From: Thuidium tamariscinum
Lineage: Eukaryota; Streptophyta; Bryopsida; Hypnales; Thuidiaceae
Direction: 5' to 3'
Length of the DNA: 64,000 nucleotides
NCBI GenBank assembly: GCA_947034885.2
Contig: OX344752.2
Coordinates: 31,788,386-31,852,385 of the forward strand
In this document: piece after piece, positions 37,501 through 48,340 of the stretch
Position numbering within the stretch: the stretch's first letter is position 1
How the letters are laid out: each line of letters starts with the position of its first letter
Translations under genes and position numbers: made by a program
Notes under the pieces: model-generated
Told to the model about the DNA's origin: nothing
Seen by the model: only the letters and a program-made list of their open reading frames with translations
Databases searched by the model: none

Positions 37501-40500
37501 CCAAAACTTTGTACCCCTACTGTTGTGTTATATTTTGGAAAATTAAAAAATTGACTATAGTTCCATTCCCTATTTGCAATTCTCTTCTTTTTCTTCAATT
37601 CAATCTTCACCATTACATCTTGAAAATACCCACAGCCCAATTCATGGCGCTTTTGGATGCACCTACCTTAACGCCAACAACAGATTATAGGAGAGGGTTC
37701 TAAAACCAAGCGGGCTTTTGCAACCATCCAGTAGGGGCTCTGAAATGGACATGTGAACTTTGGAAAAATGAACTTTGGATTACAATGGAGCTTGATGAGA
37801 TTTGTTTTTACTTCTTCAATGGACAATTTAAGAACCAAACTTGATTCATTCCTAACTAATTGGCTAGGTGTCTACTAATTGAATTCAAAATTAGAATTTG
37901 TTGTTCAACTACCTTCTTACAAGTATTGAAAAATCTGAAATAATGATTAAATCAAGCATTCATTTCAGATTTTGAAAGGGACACTTTTAGAAACCATTTC
38001 AATTACTTTACACATGTAGCAATGCTAGTTTTTGAACAAGCCCTCATTTTTTTTCAAAATATGCATGGATGGGTTTCCATTTTCCAAGGGCCTATAATCA
38101 CAAATAGGGACCTACACCAGATTGTGTTTGAAAATTCATAACTAATTCAATAATGCTTCAAAAAATATGAAACCACTTGTGTTGGATTCCTCATCTATTT
38201 CTCTTTCACTGAAAATTGAACTAAAAATATTTTCATCTCAGGAGATACATGAAAAAGGCGGACCAGCCCTTAGATGAGTGGATTCTGAGCCTCCTCCCTT
38301 ACTGGACAAAAATTTCATTCAACCCAAAGATTGTAGATTCTGTGAAACTAGCATTAGATTATTTAGTTAATTTCAAACTAACGTGGGTACACCTAAAATG
38401 GCCACTTATTCTTATTGTGCCTAGTTCCTGTCATCATGCTGTTTAGATTTTTATATAGTCTTGTTGGAAAGTAAAAACATGTTCCAATGCACTAAAGAAC
38501 ATAGGATTTCGATACTGTATGCAAAAGTTATTAATGGTCAAAGTTTGTTTCTGAAATGGCCATCTACAGTGTGGTTACATGACTGATTTCGAAAATGTAT
38601 GCACATTGTAGATGGCGCTTTAAGGTTAGGTGCCATTTTGGGTGTAAGGACAAAACACCCATTTCCACACCTATTCTTTGCAGTGGACTGTAGATTCAAC
38701 CAAATGCGTCAGTAGACTTTCCTTAATGTGTTCGCCACATGTATGATTGTAATTTGCTAACACAACTGAAGGATTTATAGGGAAATTTGGTTGGTTGAGT
38801 GTTGATTTTTGCAGGGTTCAGTTTTTGGGGCACCTACAGGACGGTTCCACATGTTTAGGGTGTCAACACTTTGAAAATTTACAGAAATTACATACTGTAT
38901 CCGAAAATTTTAATTTTTTTTTAATATTCATGATTTTCACTCACTAATACTAAAAAAATATCATTTTTAGAAAACGTTGCCTCCAACTATGTTGAATTCC
39001 TTATTTGGATGGTTTTAGATGTTTCCATTGTACCTACCTTACAATTGTTGCAAAATTTCTGTGATGGTGTCCAACAATAAGTATTGCAAATCTAGAATAT
39101 GTTTTAAAATTTACAATTCATGTTATGGTTTCGAATTAATTCTCCTGTAATTTTTTAAACAATATGATTGAATTTTGCACAGGCTATTGATCTAACAGTT
39201 GAGTATGTGTATTTGGTTGGCTTTTTGAAAAATTTGTAGAATGATGTGTTCACACTACTGTGAACCCCTAAAACAATGACAAAGCAAGGGGTGAGTGGAA
39301 ATAGTTACAAAGGACAAAACTTCGGGTCAACTTTGCTACTAGCCATAGTTCATTTTCAATGAGAAGTGACACAATTCTTGAGCTCCAAAAAAATCATGAT
39401 GAGGTTCATTTTAGTGTCAACTTGGTGTTTTGCTTCTAAGTAGTAGAAGAAAATAGACATAAGTTATTCTTGAATTAGAGGGGAAGATGACAAATGTATT
39501 GCTTACAATTTACATGAGCTTGTTTGAGTTTTATTGATACTTTGATTGATATCTCTCTTGATCATACATTGGTTTACATTCATCTAATGTCAAAAGAAGC
39601 TTTTTTTTGTGGCATTAGATTGCCAAATTGCACCACAAAAAAAATAATTTGATTTAAATTGGCAACAAACCATGAAGGGTTTTCTTGCTTGAAAACTTCA
39701 AATTATAAAAGAATCTTGAATGAAATTGCTTGATTATCAATGAAAATAGAATTATGGATATTTCATATGTACTAATGTGACACTTTGTATTTTCTATCCA
39801 ATATGTGAAAGAATGTCGAAATTTTGAAGACCATAGTAAGATTTTATATTCAGAATTTGGCACTTCATAAAAAATGAAAAAAAGAATAGCCCTCATGTCA
39901 TGGTTGAGTTTTGAGGCAACTATGACTTTGAATGTGAGAGTGTAAGACTCTTTGAATTGTTGGTCATGCAAAGGCTTATAAGGTAGGATGCTCTAAAAGT
40001 AAGCTCTTAAGAGTTGATTGCATTTTGGGGAAGCTAAACTTCATGAAACAATTTCCAATAAATTTTTTAGAGGAAGAGAAATGGAATTCCAATCCAAATT
40101 GCTTAATTTTTTTTACCTTTGTGGAATTTATTACAAATTATTTAAATTAAAACCTCTATGCTAGAAGTTGTTTTTTGAGTTGGATTGCTTTTAGGACACC
40201 CTACCTTAATCCATTTACTTCTTTTGCTCAACTACTTTGTAAGCCCTTTGATCAAATGACAATCCCATCTTGAAGATTATAAGTCTTTGTTGTAATTATG
40301 AACTCGTTTAGATCATCTGTTGAGAATTGTGGGTCTTATGAAGATTATAGGACTTAATGCCAAGTCATTCCTTTGAATCTTAAATGTTTGAACCCTCACC
40401 TATTTCATATTATTACTTGATTCAACATTGAAGTGCAACTATTGAATTTAAGAGATTCAATGGAGGTCATAATAATTTTACATTTATATCTCTTTGAAGA

Positions 40501-41060
40501 TCATATTTTACAATATCACCTTTGAAAAATGGACACATATAATATACATGTCTAAATATAGATATTTTGGATAAACTATTTTTCTGAAAAATTATTGTTT
40601 GGAAAGTAAACAAATTTTGAAAAATATTTTGAAGCATCTCTTGAACCACTTTCCCCAACTTCAATTGGTTATTTGACATAGAAATTCCAACCCTGAGGTA
40701 GAATAGAATCTCAATGTTATCCCTGGGAAACAATATCGAACTTCGGATGTCTTGAGGCGCAAGAGATTCCTTTCCCTCCTTCCCGAATTTCCGAGAATTT
40801 CCGAGTATGTAGACGTTGCCTTGCGCCGCAATACAACGCCAGCGGTGGCCGCGCGGCCGATGTGCCCGCGCGGCGTTCATCCACGGCACCCGCTTCACCC
40901 AAATCTTTCTAGAACAATTCCATAGCCAGAATTCTAGGCGCATCGGCAGTTTGAGGATGCGGTGCGGATGTGGTGACTGCAAGTACTTTCGATCGATTAA
41001 TTGGACACCGCATTCTCGCCCCAATCGTTTGTCAATTCAGAGCTTCCACTGAAACTGCCC
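31576..41060. other. About 9.5 kb of AT-rich intergenic DNA, no gene supported
   Basis: No convincing coding frame on either strand. Recognised content is the dispersed repeat at 37685-38300. A motif at about 34115-34140 (AGTAGCGACTCCAGGTGTCG) resembles a sequence common in plant Ty3/gypsy long terminal repeats, but paired repeats were not found. Around 40720-41060 the DNA becomes GC-rich where the promoter of the TraB-domain gene begins; the long minus-strand open frame there (40467-41024) has no recognisable domain. Confidence 0.5.
37685..38300 (+). repeat. Dispersed repeat copy 2 (partner at 3705-4290)
   Basis: Opens TATAGGAGAGGGTTCTAAAA, then GGCTTTTGCAACCATCCAG, and closes near TTCTGAGCCTCCTCCCTTA, matching 3705-4290 in order and orientation. 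Non-coding. Confidence 0.65.
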
Positions 41061-41094
41061 CCGAAACGTGACGCTCCACCGCTCCTCGTGACGG

Positions 41095-41100
41095 TATAAA
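41095..41100 (+). promoter_or_regulatory. TATA box of the TraB-domain gene
   Basis: TATAAA in the context ACGGTATAAATTGC, 263 bases upstream of the start codon, at the edge of the GC-rich 5' flank. Transcription would be expected to begin near 41125-41135, giving a 5' UTR of about 235 bases. An ACGTGACG motif (bZIP-type core) lies about 30 bases upstream. Inferred from position and sequence only. Confidence 0.55.
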
Positions 41101-41142
41101 TTGCAACCTGGATTGACTTCTTGAATTCAGGCTGTCTCAGTT

Positions 41143-41251
41143 CAAGCTACACCCAATTTGTGGAAGAGGTCACAGCTTGTTAGCTTCATTTCACGAGTTT
41201 CTCGATTTGAGCTGCACCCAATTTGTGGGAGAGATCGAGTTTCACAGCTTG
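41143..41251 (+). repeat. Imperfect direct repeat in the 5' UTR of the TraB-domain gene
   Basis: Copy 1 (41143-41179) and copy 2 (41209-41251) share AGCT-CACCCAATTTGTGG followed by AGAG and then CACAGCTTG. Copy 2 has a 6-base insertion. A weaker third echo (TCTAATTTGGTTGTGAGA and TTTCACTACGAGCT) follows at about 41279-41313. Possible effects on translation or RNA stability are unknown. Confidence 0.75.
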
Positions 41252-41362
41252 CAGAGTGGGCATCCGAGTGTTTCGCTGTATCTAATTTGGTTGTGAGAAT
41301 TTCACTACGAGCTACATTTTGACTAGTGATTTTGGACTTGCGAATTTTTGTATAGTTCAGGC

Positions 41363-42928
41363 ATGGCGACCACTGCAGTAGCTTTGGGCAGCACAGCCTC
41401 GCTTGCGATGGCCAATTTACAGATTTCTTCTTCTTTCCAGAAGCCCACGGAGTCTATGAGCTTCGGTTCCTCTTTGTTTCGGCCACGAGCTAACAGCTCG
41501 TTTTTCGGGGAGAGAGTGGCATGTCCTCCCTCGGCCGGCGTCGACAATGGCGCTCGCGTGCGATGCTTCATGCGGATGAGGCAGCGTGGTGCCTCGGGAC
41601 GCATCATCTTCACGCCGTTCGGGCCCATGTTCACTCCCGATTCCGGTCGTCGAGGGAGCAATGGTGGGAGGGACGGGGAAAAGCGGAATCCGTCTCAGGA
41701 GGAGAGGGTTCGAGGTCGAAGGGAGATGATGCAAAGAGCCCGCGACAGGGCCTTGCTGAATGAGTTGGAGCGGAGGTTGAGAGCCGAGGGCGCAACTTCG
41801 CAAGCAGACATTGAGGAGCTGATGCAGCAGCTGGAGAAGAAACTTCGGTCAGAGCAGCAGCCCAACGAAAACCCTACAGCAGAGCAGCAGGTGCAGCAGG
41901 AGCAGAAAGAGCAGGAGCAGGAGCAGCAGCCTGAGCACTCAACCATGTATGACTTTTTGAACGCATGGCTGAAGGAGCAGGATCAAGCTATGCGGGAGGA
42001 ACGGGAGAGGCTTAAAAAACTTTGGGAGAAATCCACCACGACACCGCAGCAGTCAAACCGAGGTTCCAAGCCTGTGGAGGAGCGCGATGAAGTGTACAGT
42101 CCAGAGGAGCTTCAGCGAGCTGAAGAAGAAGAAGCAAAGAGAACTCCCGAGGTGGACATCAAGAACGCCCCGAGTGATGGCACGGTGGTGTACTTGAAGA
42201 ACGAGTCGAACGGGGCTGAATTATACTTGATCGGCACGAGCCACATCTCCAAGCAGAGCGTCGCGGAAGTGCGCGACGTCATTCAAAAAGTGCAACCCGA
42301 TTACGTGATGGTGGAGCTCGACAGGAAGCGCTACAACTCCATAGTGAATCGAGGCAGCGAGAGCCCCTTTGATTTCGTTTACCAGATGGTACAGACCCTT
42401 GCGAATGGCAACATCGGTTCAGTGGGGAAGCTCATGGGCTTGGGGCTGTCCGGATTCTATCGCTTGTTAGCCACGCGGGGTTTACAGCCCGGGCAAGAGA
42501 TTCGCGTGGCGATCGAGGAGGGGAAGAAAGTCGGGGCGAAGATCGTGCTCGGCGATCAGGACATCGACATCACCATGAAGCACTTCGGAGAGCAGATGTC
42601 CATGAGCGACGCGCTGCAGTTCTTCGCTCGACCGATGCCCAGCGACCTCGCCCAGAAGATGAGCGACGCCTACAACGCTGGTGGTTCCGACCCTGCACAA
42701 ATGTTTGAGCAGCTGCGAGACCGGAAAATCGTGCGCGAGCTTAACGCGGTGATGGAGCGCGAAGCGCCGGCGTTCAGCAGAGTGCTGTTGCGCGAGCGCA
42801 ACGAAGCCATGACGAAAGCGCTGCGCAATCTGAGCGGCAAGGTGGTGGCCGTGGTTGGACTGGCGCACTTGGACGGCATCGAGAATCTATGGCGCGAGGC
42901 CAACGAGCAGCACCTCAATGAGAGTTGA
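41363..42928 (+). CDS. TraB/PrgY (Tiki-like) domain protein with probable plastid transit peptide
   Basis: Intronless, 521 residues, starting at the ATG at 41363-41365; the frame is open five codons further up but has no ATG there. Residues 1-70 are Ser/Ala/Arg-rich with few acidic residues, like a chloroplast transit peptide. Residues 105-265 form a charged linker with a Gln/Glu tract (about 162-191) and predicted coiled-coil character. The TraB domain covers about 272-513: GTSH at 291-294, VELDRKR at 317-322, GDQDI at 397-401, RERN at 477-480 and GLAH at 499-502. The two G-x-x-H motifs and the glutamate of VELD are the residues proposed to bind metal in the TraB/Tiki family. Plant members are organelle proteins of poorly defined biochemistry; plastid location is inferred. 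Codon use is GC-rich, the frame is intact, and it looks like a functional gene. Confidence 0.9.
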   Translation: MATTAVALGSTASLAMANLQISSSFQKPTESMSFGSSLFRPRANSSFFGERVACPPSAGVDNGARVRCFMRMRQRGASGRIIFTPFGPMFTPDSGRRGSNGGRDGEKRNPSQEERVRGRREMMQRARDRALLNELERRLRAEGATSQADIEELMQQLEKKLRSEQQPNENPTAEQQVQQEQKEQEQEQQPEHSTMYDFLNAWLKEQDQAMREERERLKKLWEKSTTTPQQSNRGSKPVEERDEVYSPEELQRAEEEEAKRTPEVDIKNAPSDGTVVYLKNESNGAELYLIGTSHISKQSVAEVRDVIQKVQPDYVMVELDRKRYNSIVNRGSESPFDFVYQMVQTLANGNIGSVGKLMGLGLSGFYRLLATRGLQPGQEIRVAIEEGKKVGAKIVLGDQDIDITMKHFGEQMSMSDALQFFARPMPSDLAQKMSDAYNAGGSDPAQMFEQLRDRKIVRELNAVMEREAPAFSRVLLRERNEAMTKALRNLSGKVVAVVGLAHLDGIENLWREANEQHLNES

Positions 42929-43505
42929 TCTGTAGTATTTGGTTGTGTATCTCTTTTGTAAATTTTAATGGCTTTGGTTGTGTCTTGCTAACAGTTTCTG
43001 CTCAAGATTGGGGGTCAGTATCTGAGACTTGTGCTCCGAGAGTTGATCTGTAGCTCTTGTGTTGCACATTTTGTAATATAGTATCTTGTTCTGTACTTTC
43101 CAGAGGCTTCACCTGCATTTACAATGAGTTCGATAATTGATCCTCAGGTCGACTTTTTAAGTCTTGCCAGTTTCATTGTGGTGGTTGCTGGCACATCTCC
43201 TCGTAAAATCTTTTGGCACTAGTGGCGCCTGGTAACCAGTTTCCAATCTTTGGGGTCAAAGTTTGAGACTTTGTGCTCCGAGACTTGCTCTGTAGTTTTC
43301 TGTTGCGTGTTTTGTAAAGTACTGCCTTGATCTGTACTTTGCAGCTGAAAGATCGATAATTGATCCTCACGTCGGGTCTTTTGAGTCTCGCCAGGTTGAA
43401 TGCGGTGGTTGCTGGAACAGCTATTTCTGAATCTAAAGGCGTTGGTTGCGCCTTGCAACCAGTTCTACTTGGGGTCAACGTTTGAGACTTGTGCTCCGAG
43501 AATGG
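42912..43505 (+). repeat. Tandem repeat of the 3' end of the TraB-domain gene
   Basis: The motif GAGACTTGTGCTCCGAGA recurs at about 43024, 43264 (one extra T) and 43482. TCGATAATTGATCCTCA occurs at about 43130 and 43352. The segment around the stop codon, GAGAGTTGATCTGTAG (42921 onward), is repeated at about 43036 and, diverged, at about 43279. So roughly two and a half units of 220-240 bp begin with the stop-codon region and continue through the 3' UTR. Units differ by several per cent. Alternative poly(A) sites could fall in each unit. Confidence 0.85.
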
Positions 43506-44288
43506 CGGATGGTGTATTTGGGGGCGTCACTCGAAAATTGTGCATTACTTAGAGGATGGAGGCGTTTTGAGCTACAAAATTTGAAGTTTTTATATAGGTT
43601 AGTATTTTAAAATCATGAGATTCCTGGACTTAGTACGGGATGGTCAGAATTGGAGACAAGCTTGGAAACAAACGACGAAGTCTAGTGGCTGAAATTTTGT
43701 ACTGCGATACCCCCTACTGTTCAGTACACTTCGCAAATTTGCAATGTTTTTTGTGTTGCTTCAACTTTCTTAAATCAATTTTTCATGTGTCTCAGGAAAG
43801 TCCATAAACTAATTTTCATATCAGAACCACTGCAACAATTACAATTTAAGAACTAATAGAAATGGCACATTCCCTCTTGTACTCTCTTCTGTCCACCTAG
43901 AAGTGTGGGCTGTGAAATAAGGTGGGTGTTGTTCTGGTCACTGAAGCAAAATGGGAATAGTGCTGCTATCGAGCCTTTAGATTCTAAGTAGATGAATGCA
44001 AGACGATAGTCGCAGTGAAAGAGTTGCTTAAAGTGGATTACACTAATACCCTCCAGAGTATAAGTTAGTGATCAACAGCTAGTGAAGCACGTGAAGACCA
44101 CATTGACAAAAGCATGAGGATGCATTCAATGAAAACAACACCGTGAGCACGAAATGGTGAGGACGAAAACAAGAGTAATAAATAGGAAACAGTTAGGGTT
44201 TCCTCTTTCCGGAACCTAAATGGTAGACATCGTAAATCTTGCGGAGTAATTATAATTTATGTGCAGGGTACGATCTGTGCATTGTTGG
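43506..44288. other. Spacer between two convergent genes
   Basis: Holds the likely 3' UTRs of the plus-strand TraB-domain gene and the minus-strand membrane-protein gene. No other gene, RNA or element recognised. Confidence 0.5.
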
Positions 44289-45404
44289 TCATCGAACTCC
44301 AAAAGACGATCCTCGTGATAAGGGTGTTCGCACCTCCGTCATCAATTCATTGCGGGACTCATTGGCATCAGCGAGATGCATCTCTCCGCCAAGTCGACTC
44401 TCCGGCACTGCGGACGCTTTGCACATGAAGTACAAGACACTGACCATAATGGCATCAAAGAGATGCACAAACGCGTGCATCCCCACCAGCAACGGCGCTT
44501 CCCAATACTTGTCATACACGACCTCCGCATTTCCGTTCCGTAGCACATGAAACTCAAACAAAACGTCCAGCAGCGTCCCATTTACGTTCGTCACCAGGAA
44601 CAGCAAGAGCGCCAATTCCAGCTTCCCGTTGAGCAGCCTCACGCTCTCCATCAGCGCTCGCCTTCCGTGAGCTTCTTCCAGTACCGACACCACGTACGCC
44701 AGGTTGCACGTCACGTTCGCGACCGCCATCCCCGCCGCAAGCGCCACGCCCACCACCGACACCATTACGAGACTAACTGTGTCGATCTCGGACCCATTTG
44801 CAAATCCCAAGAGCGCCGTGAAGGCCGAGGCGAAGGCCAAGTACACCGCGCACGTCCACAGAAACGTCTGCACAATCGCTAACGCGTGTGTCCGCGATGC
44901 CTTGAGTATCGACGTCTCCGAGAATTTGGGCTTCTTCCGAGCGTACGTCGACGCCACGATGGAGCCCACGCTGGCCTTGAGCAGTGGGGAGAATAACGCC
45001 GCGAACGGCACGTCCATCACGCTCGACATCACGGTTTCCGCCAACCGTCTGGAGCTCGCCGCGTGCAACTGGCGCCCAAATTGTGCATGTGCTTTCAGTT
45101 GTAGCGAAACCACCATCTGGTCCATGACCGGAAGGCGAAGCAGGATGTGCGAGAGCAGGAAACTCGAAACGGGGACTGTGAGAAGAAGCGCCAGCGGCAG
45201 CAGCGTGCTGCTGTGTTTCCGGAGAATGGTGGTGGATTCTTGCAGAATGTCGAGCAGTTGCGCTCCGGGATGCGGTTCTGAGTACCCTGACCAGCGCGTG
45301 CTGTCGAATTGCTTCAATTGCAATTCTACGACCGCGGCTTCCTCGTCGTCGGCCGGTTCCGCCATTGCTGCGAGGCTTGCACCCGCAGGATACCGATGAT
45401 CCAT
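44289..45404 (-). CDS. Multi-pass membrane protein, plant family of unknown function
   Basis: Intronless, 371 residues, from the ATG at 45402-45404 (MDHRYPAGASLAAMAEP); a second in-frame ATG at residue 14 is also possible. The acidic N-terminus (residues 15-27) is followed by a segment LDILQESTTILRKHSSTLLP just before the first hydrophobic stretch, and about six membrane segments: roughly 68-90, 132-152, 174-202, 208-242, 262-284 and 303-329. A conserved-looking charged loop EEAHGRRALMES (243-254) sits between segments 4 and 5. The C-terminus is polar and Ser/Arg-rich. The layout (LLDILQES-x(3)LR then paired hydrophobic helices) resembles unnamed plant transmembrane proteins, from memory; no function can be given. 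Strongly GC-rich at third codon positions, frame intact. The plus-strand frame at 44704-45399 is a shadow. Confidence 0.8.
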   Translation of the reverse strand: MDHRYPAGASLAAMAEPADDEEAAVVELQLKQFDSTRWSGYSEPHPGAQLLDILQESTTILRKHSSTLLPLALLLTVPVSSFLLSHILLRLPVMDQMVVSLQLKAHAQFGRQLHAASSRRLAETVMSSVMDVPFAALFSPLLKASVGSIVASTYARKKPKFSETSILKASRTHALAIVQTFLWTCAVYLAFASAFTALLGFANGSEIDTVSLVMVSVVGVALAAGMAVANVTCNLAYVVSVLEEAHGRRALMESVRLLNGKLELALLLFLVTNVNGTLLDVLFEFHVLRNGNAEVVYDKYWEAPLLVGMHAFVHLFDAIMVSVLYFMCKASAVPESRLGGEMHLADANESRNELMTEVRTPLSRGSSFGVR

Positions 45405-46789
45405 CTCTCTGGATCTCCTCCTTATCAGTAACAAAATTCAACCCAATCTCACCTCCAGTACGGGATCCATCACCAGCGACACGTCGATCGCTGCAGGATT
45501 TCGTACTCGTGATTGTCAAAGCCTCGATTGGATCACTAGCTAGTAGAATAAAAATACCCGAACCAACACGTTGCCCAAGTTCGAATGGACTCAAATGTCC
45601 GAATCAGCAAAGAAAATGTCAATTCAGACGCGTGGATTTGAACAATGTTTGCTGATTCGGACACTGCTTTCTACTTATTGGAGATCATCTCGTTAGGTCG
45701 AAATGTATATATGGTAGTTCTCGGAAATCTGCAAGCATCCCAAACAATCGCCGTCTCCCACGAACGCGTACCACTCCAGCAGGGCTATCACCACAGCATG
45801 CTCAACAGCTCGGACACTAAGCTCCTGCAAATCCAGCAACCACTCCACACTTCGCTGTTCTAATTCGAAGAGTATCATAGTTGCCACCACCAACACCACC
45901 CCTCCTCGATCAATCACCCACGGAATGTATACCGCCGGTCGGCAAAGCGTAAGATCTGAGCATGAGCATGCACCGACACTGAACTCTTTACAAAACTACG
46001 TTAAACTCTCGAATGATCACTACACTCCCCATTCGAATTCGAGAACGCAATCAGATTGATCACTACAAACAGTTTGCATACAGATCATTCATCTCAACCG
46101 CGCATGGTCGATCGATCTCTTCCTGATTTGAATGCTCCTCGATCTCCAAGCTGAGATGAGGCTGGCTATGGACTCCAAGAAACTAGATGAATTCATAGCA
46201 AGGACGAAGACGACGACGACGAAATCAGGCGAAAATGGCAGGGTGGGTTTCACAGCTGCAACTGAACAGGGTGGCGTACTGTATGATTGGGGCAAGGAAT
46301 CAATAATGAAGCTCAAGATGTATGAGATCGATCAGAGACCAGCAGGCAACAAAGCTGATTGCCTTTGACGTTTTGGCTTGCATGGGATACGCGATGCCCA
46401 CTTGCCCTGAATGATCTCGAGTCTCTGACTAAATTTCACCATATCGCTGAAACACGAGTGAAATCTCGGAAGTTTAAGCACATTTTGCACACTTTCTAGC
46501 CGTCTGAGATGAATGTTCCAAGTTCCAAATAAAGCGGACTGTTTGGACTTTGGACCTTTTCTTCTCCAGTCTACAAGGGTCAGATTTGATACAGTAGAGT
46601 AGTCAGAGCTGTGTCTCCAACAAGGTACTCTTGTGATGGTCTCTTCCCAACAGGATGTATTATTACTGCTGTTTCCAACACCCAACAGCGAGCTTCATAA
46701 TGATTGCACTTTATCACTGCTTCTCTCTGCAATCCTACAGTAATCCTGTCTTAACTACTCCCTTGGTCCCAAAATGATCTTCCTGTTCC
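45405..46789. promoter_or_regulatory. 5' flank of the membrane-protein gene, no other gene supported
   Basis: GC content is intermediate and falls after about 46700. Small open frames (45645-45863 plus, 46089-46316 minus, 46132-46368 plus) have no recognisable domains. A short peptide frame at 46132-46368 has balanced composition but no support beyond being open. Confidence 0.35.
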
Positions 46790-47125
46790 AGGGTTTGGTT
46801 TGGTTTGTTCGGACAAATGGGTATATGAAAATTCCTTTCCAGAAGGTTTTAAGTTGTCTGGCTCGTTAATTTGTGGGGCTGTAATTGAAGGAGGACAATT
46901 TTGAGTATACAATTTTGAATATGTAAATTTTGTATGCAATTTTCAAATATATCGGCATTGCATGACAAATGAAATGACGTTTTAGAAGTATTTTGGCAAT
47001 GGCGTAAAGGGCTTTAATAATAGTCACTCATTTTTTAACTCATTTATACTCATTTTTTTCTATAGGCTTGAAGTTGCCCATTTTCTTTTGAGGAAATTGG
47101 GCATTTCATTGCCTAAAAAAACAAT
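46790..47125 (+). repeat. Dispersed repeat copy 2 (partner at 19095-19415)
   Basis: Same landmarks in the same order as the copy at 19095-19415, including TTTTGAGTATACAATTTTGA and GAGGAAATTGGGCATTT. Its right side is interrupted by the poly(A)-tailed insertion at 47147 and, further right, by the P-like transposon at 47415. Confidence 0.75.
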
Positions 47126-47146
47126 ATGTCATGTTCCCCTTAATTT

Positions 47147-47226
47147 TTTTTTTTTTTTTTTTTTGGCACAAATATGCCATTGCAAAGGAAAAGTACAAAT
47201 CCACCATAAAGTGGCCCGTCAAGGTT
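47147..47226 (-). mobile_element. Short poly(A)-tailed retroposed fragment with 14-bp target duplication
   Basis: GTTCCCCTTAATTT occurs at 47133-47146 and again at 47227-47240. Between them are about 19 T residues and then some 60 bases of unique sequence. Read on the minus strand, this is a short body ending in TATTTGTGCC followed by a long A tract. Target duplication plus poly(A) is the hallmark of LINE-driven retroposition, so this is a 5'-truncated SINE, LINE tail or RNA copy. Too short to name. Confidence 0.75.
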
Positions 47227-47406
47227 GTTCCCCTTAATTTAAATACAATAAGCTTAATACTACATTGTAAAAAAGGGCTCTGAAACTCAAAGTTTCACAG
47301 CAATATGAGAGGCTGAGAGCACTAAACTCTAATCTTACTTGCAGGTCAAGATTTATTGAAATAAAGTTTTCTTAAAAAAGATCCTATATATTATGTATTC
47401 AGTTGT

Positions 47407-47414
47407 AAGGTCGT
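47407..47414. repeat. Left 8-bp target duplication of the P-like transposon
   Basis: AAGGTCGT, repeated exactly at 55560-55567 directly outside the other end. Confidence 0.85.
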
Positions 47415-48340
47415 CCCGGGTAGATCACTCTTTGTATATTTCATACCCCCCCGTGCGGCGAGGGGGTATTTTTTGGGGGGCTATTTACCTCAAAAGCCCC
47501 AATAAATGGTCCCCTATAATTATATAATTTGAAAATATATCCTATATTATAACATCCTATATTACTTATATTATGTAGGTGAGAGCTTTTTTTTCTAGGG
47601 TATTTTCTTTATAAGGAAAAAAAGTGAATTGGGGAGAAAGTTAAAAGGAAGAAGGTAAGAGAGAGGACCAAGAAAATTTCCAAAAAAAGTCAAGATATTT
47701 CCTTGGCTCAATATTCTTTTCCATTGTCACACCTTTTTTTGGTATACACAATTTTGTCAAGTAAACCAAAACTAATGGCAATGTTACCACTTACAAGACA
47801 CAAAAATCCAAGAACTGAATGTACAAGAACTGCAATGCATGAAAACACATTTTGACAATGCAAGAGAAGCAAACAATACATTGACAAAAATTGCAATGCA
47901 TTGAAAAAAATGAGAATGTAATCCATGTGTTCAAAACAAGAATGAATCCACTAAAATGAACAAAAGGCACTGTCTTTCACATGCCATAGAAGAATGGTGC
48001 ACAAATACTATTCAATGTCATGAAAAAAAAGAAAACCTAAAACAAAAACATGTGCTCAGAATAGGTCATTCACAAATGCAAATGCTCAAAAAATGTTGAG
48101 ATACACTATAGCCTCATCAAAAATTGTTCATGCATTCATATGCATTGAATTGCCCCAAAACTAGCCTCCTATCTCAGTAATGGTGTGATCCAAACACTAG
48201 AATTGCCCGTGCTACCAACCAACACGGGAAACTACAAACTCTGTTGACCACCCTGATTTGAGGCACCTCTGTAGCTCAATGAGCTCTTCTATGCCCAACT
48301 CAGCAAATGAAGAAGAACTCAGGTGAGGTGCCATCTCCAC

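Noticed and set aside
40467-41024. Long minus-strand open frame upstream of the TraB-domain gene
   Set aside because: It spans a GC change, its AT-rich end gives Phe/Ile/Asn-rich peptide, and it lies in the promoter of the plus-strand gene. No domain recognised.
44704-45399. 231-codon plus-strand open frame
   Set aside because: Antisense shadow of the GC-rich membrane-protein gene; Ser/Ala/Arg composition without motifs.
44773-45594. 273-codon minus-strand open frame overlapping the membrane protein
   Set aside because: Alternate frame of the same GC-rich gene with Gly/Arg/Ser-rich composition; the other frame has clear transmembrane helices.
46132-46368. Small 78-codon gene
   Set aside because: Open frame only. 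No homology recognised, no splice or promoter support, and an overlapping frame on the other strand.
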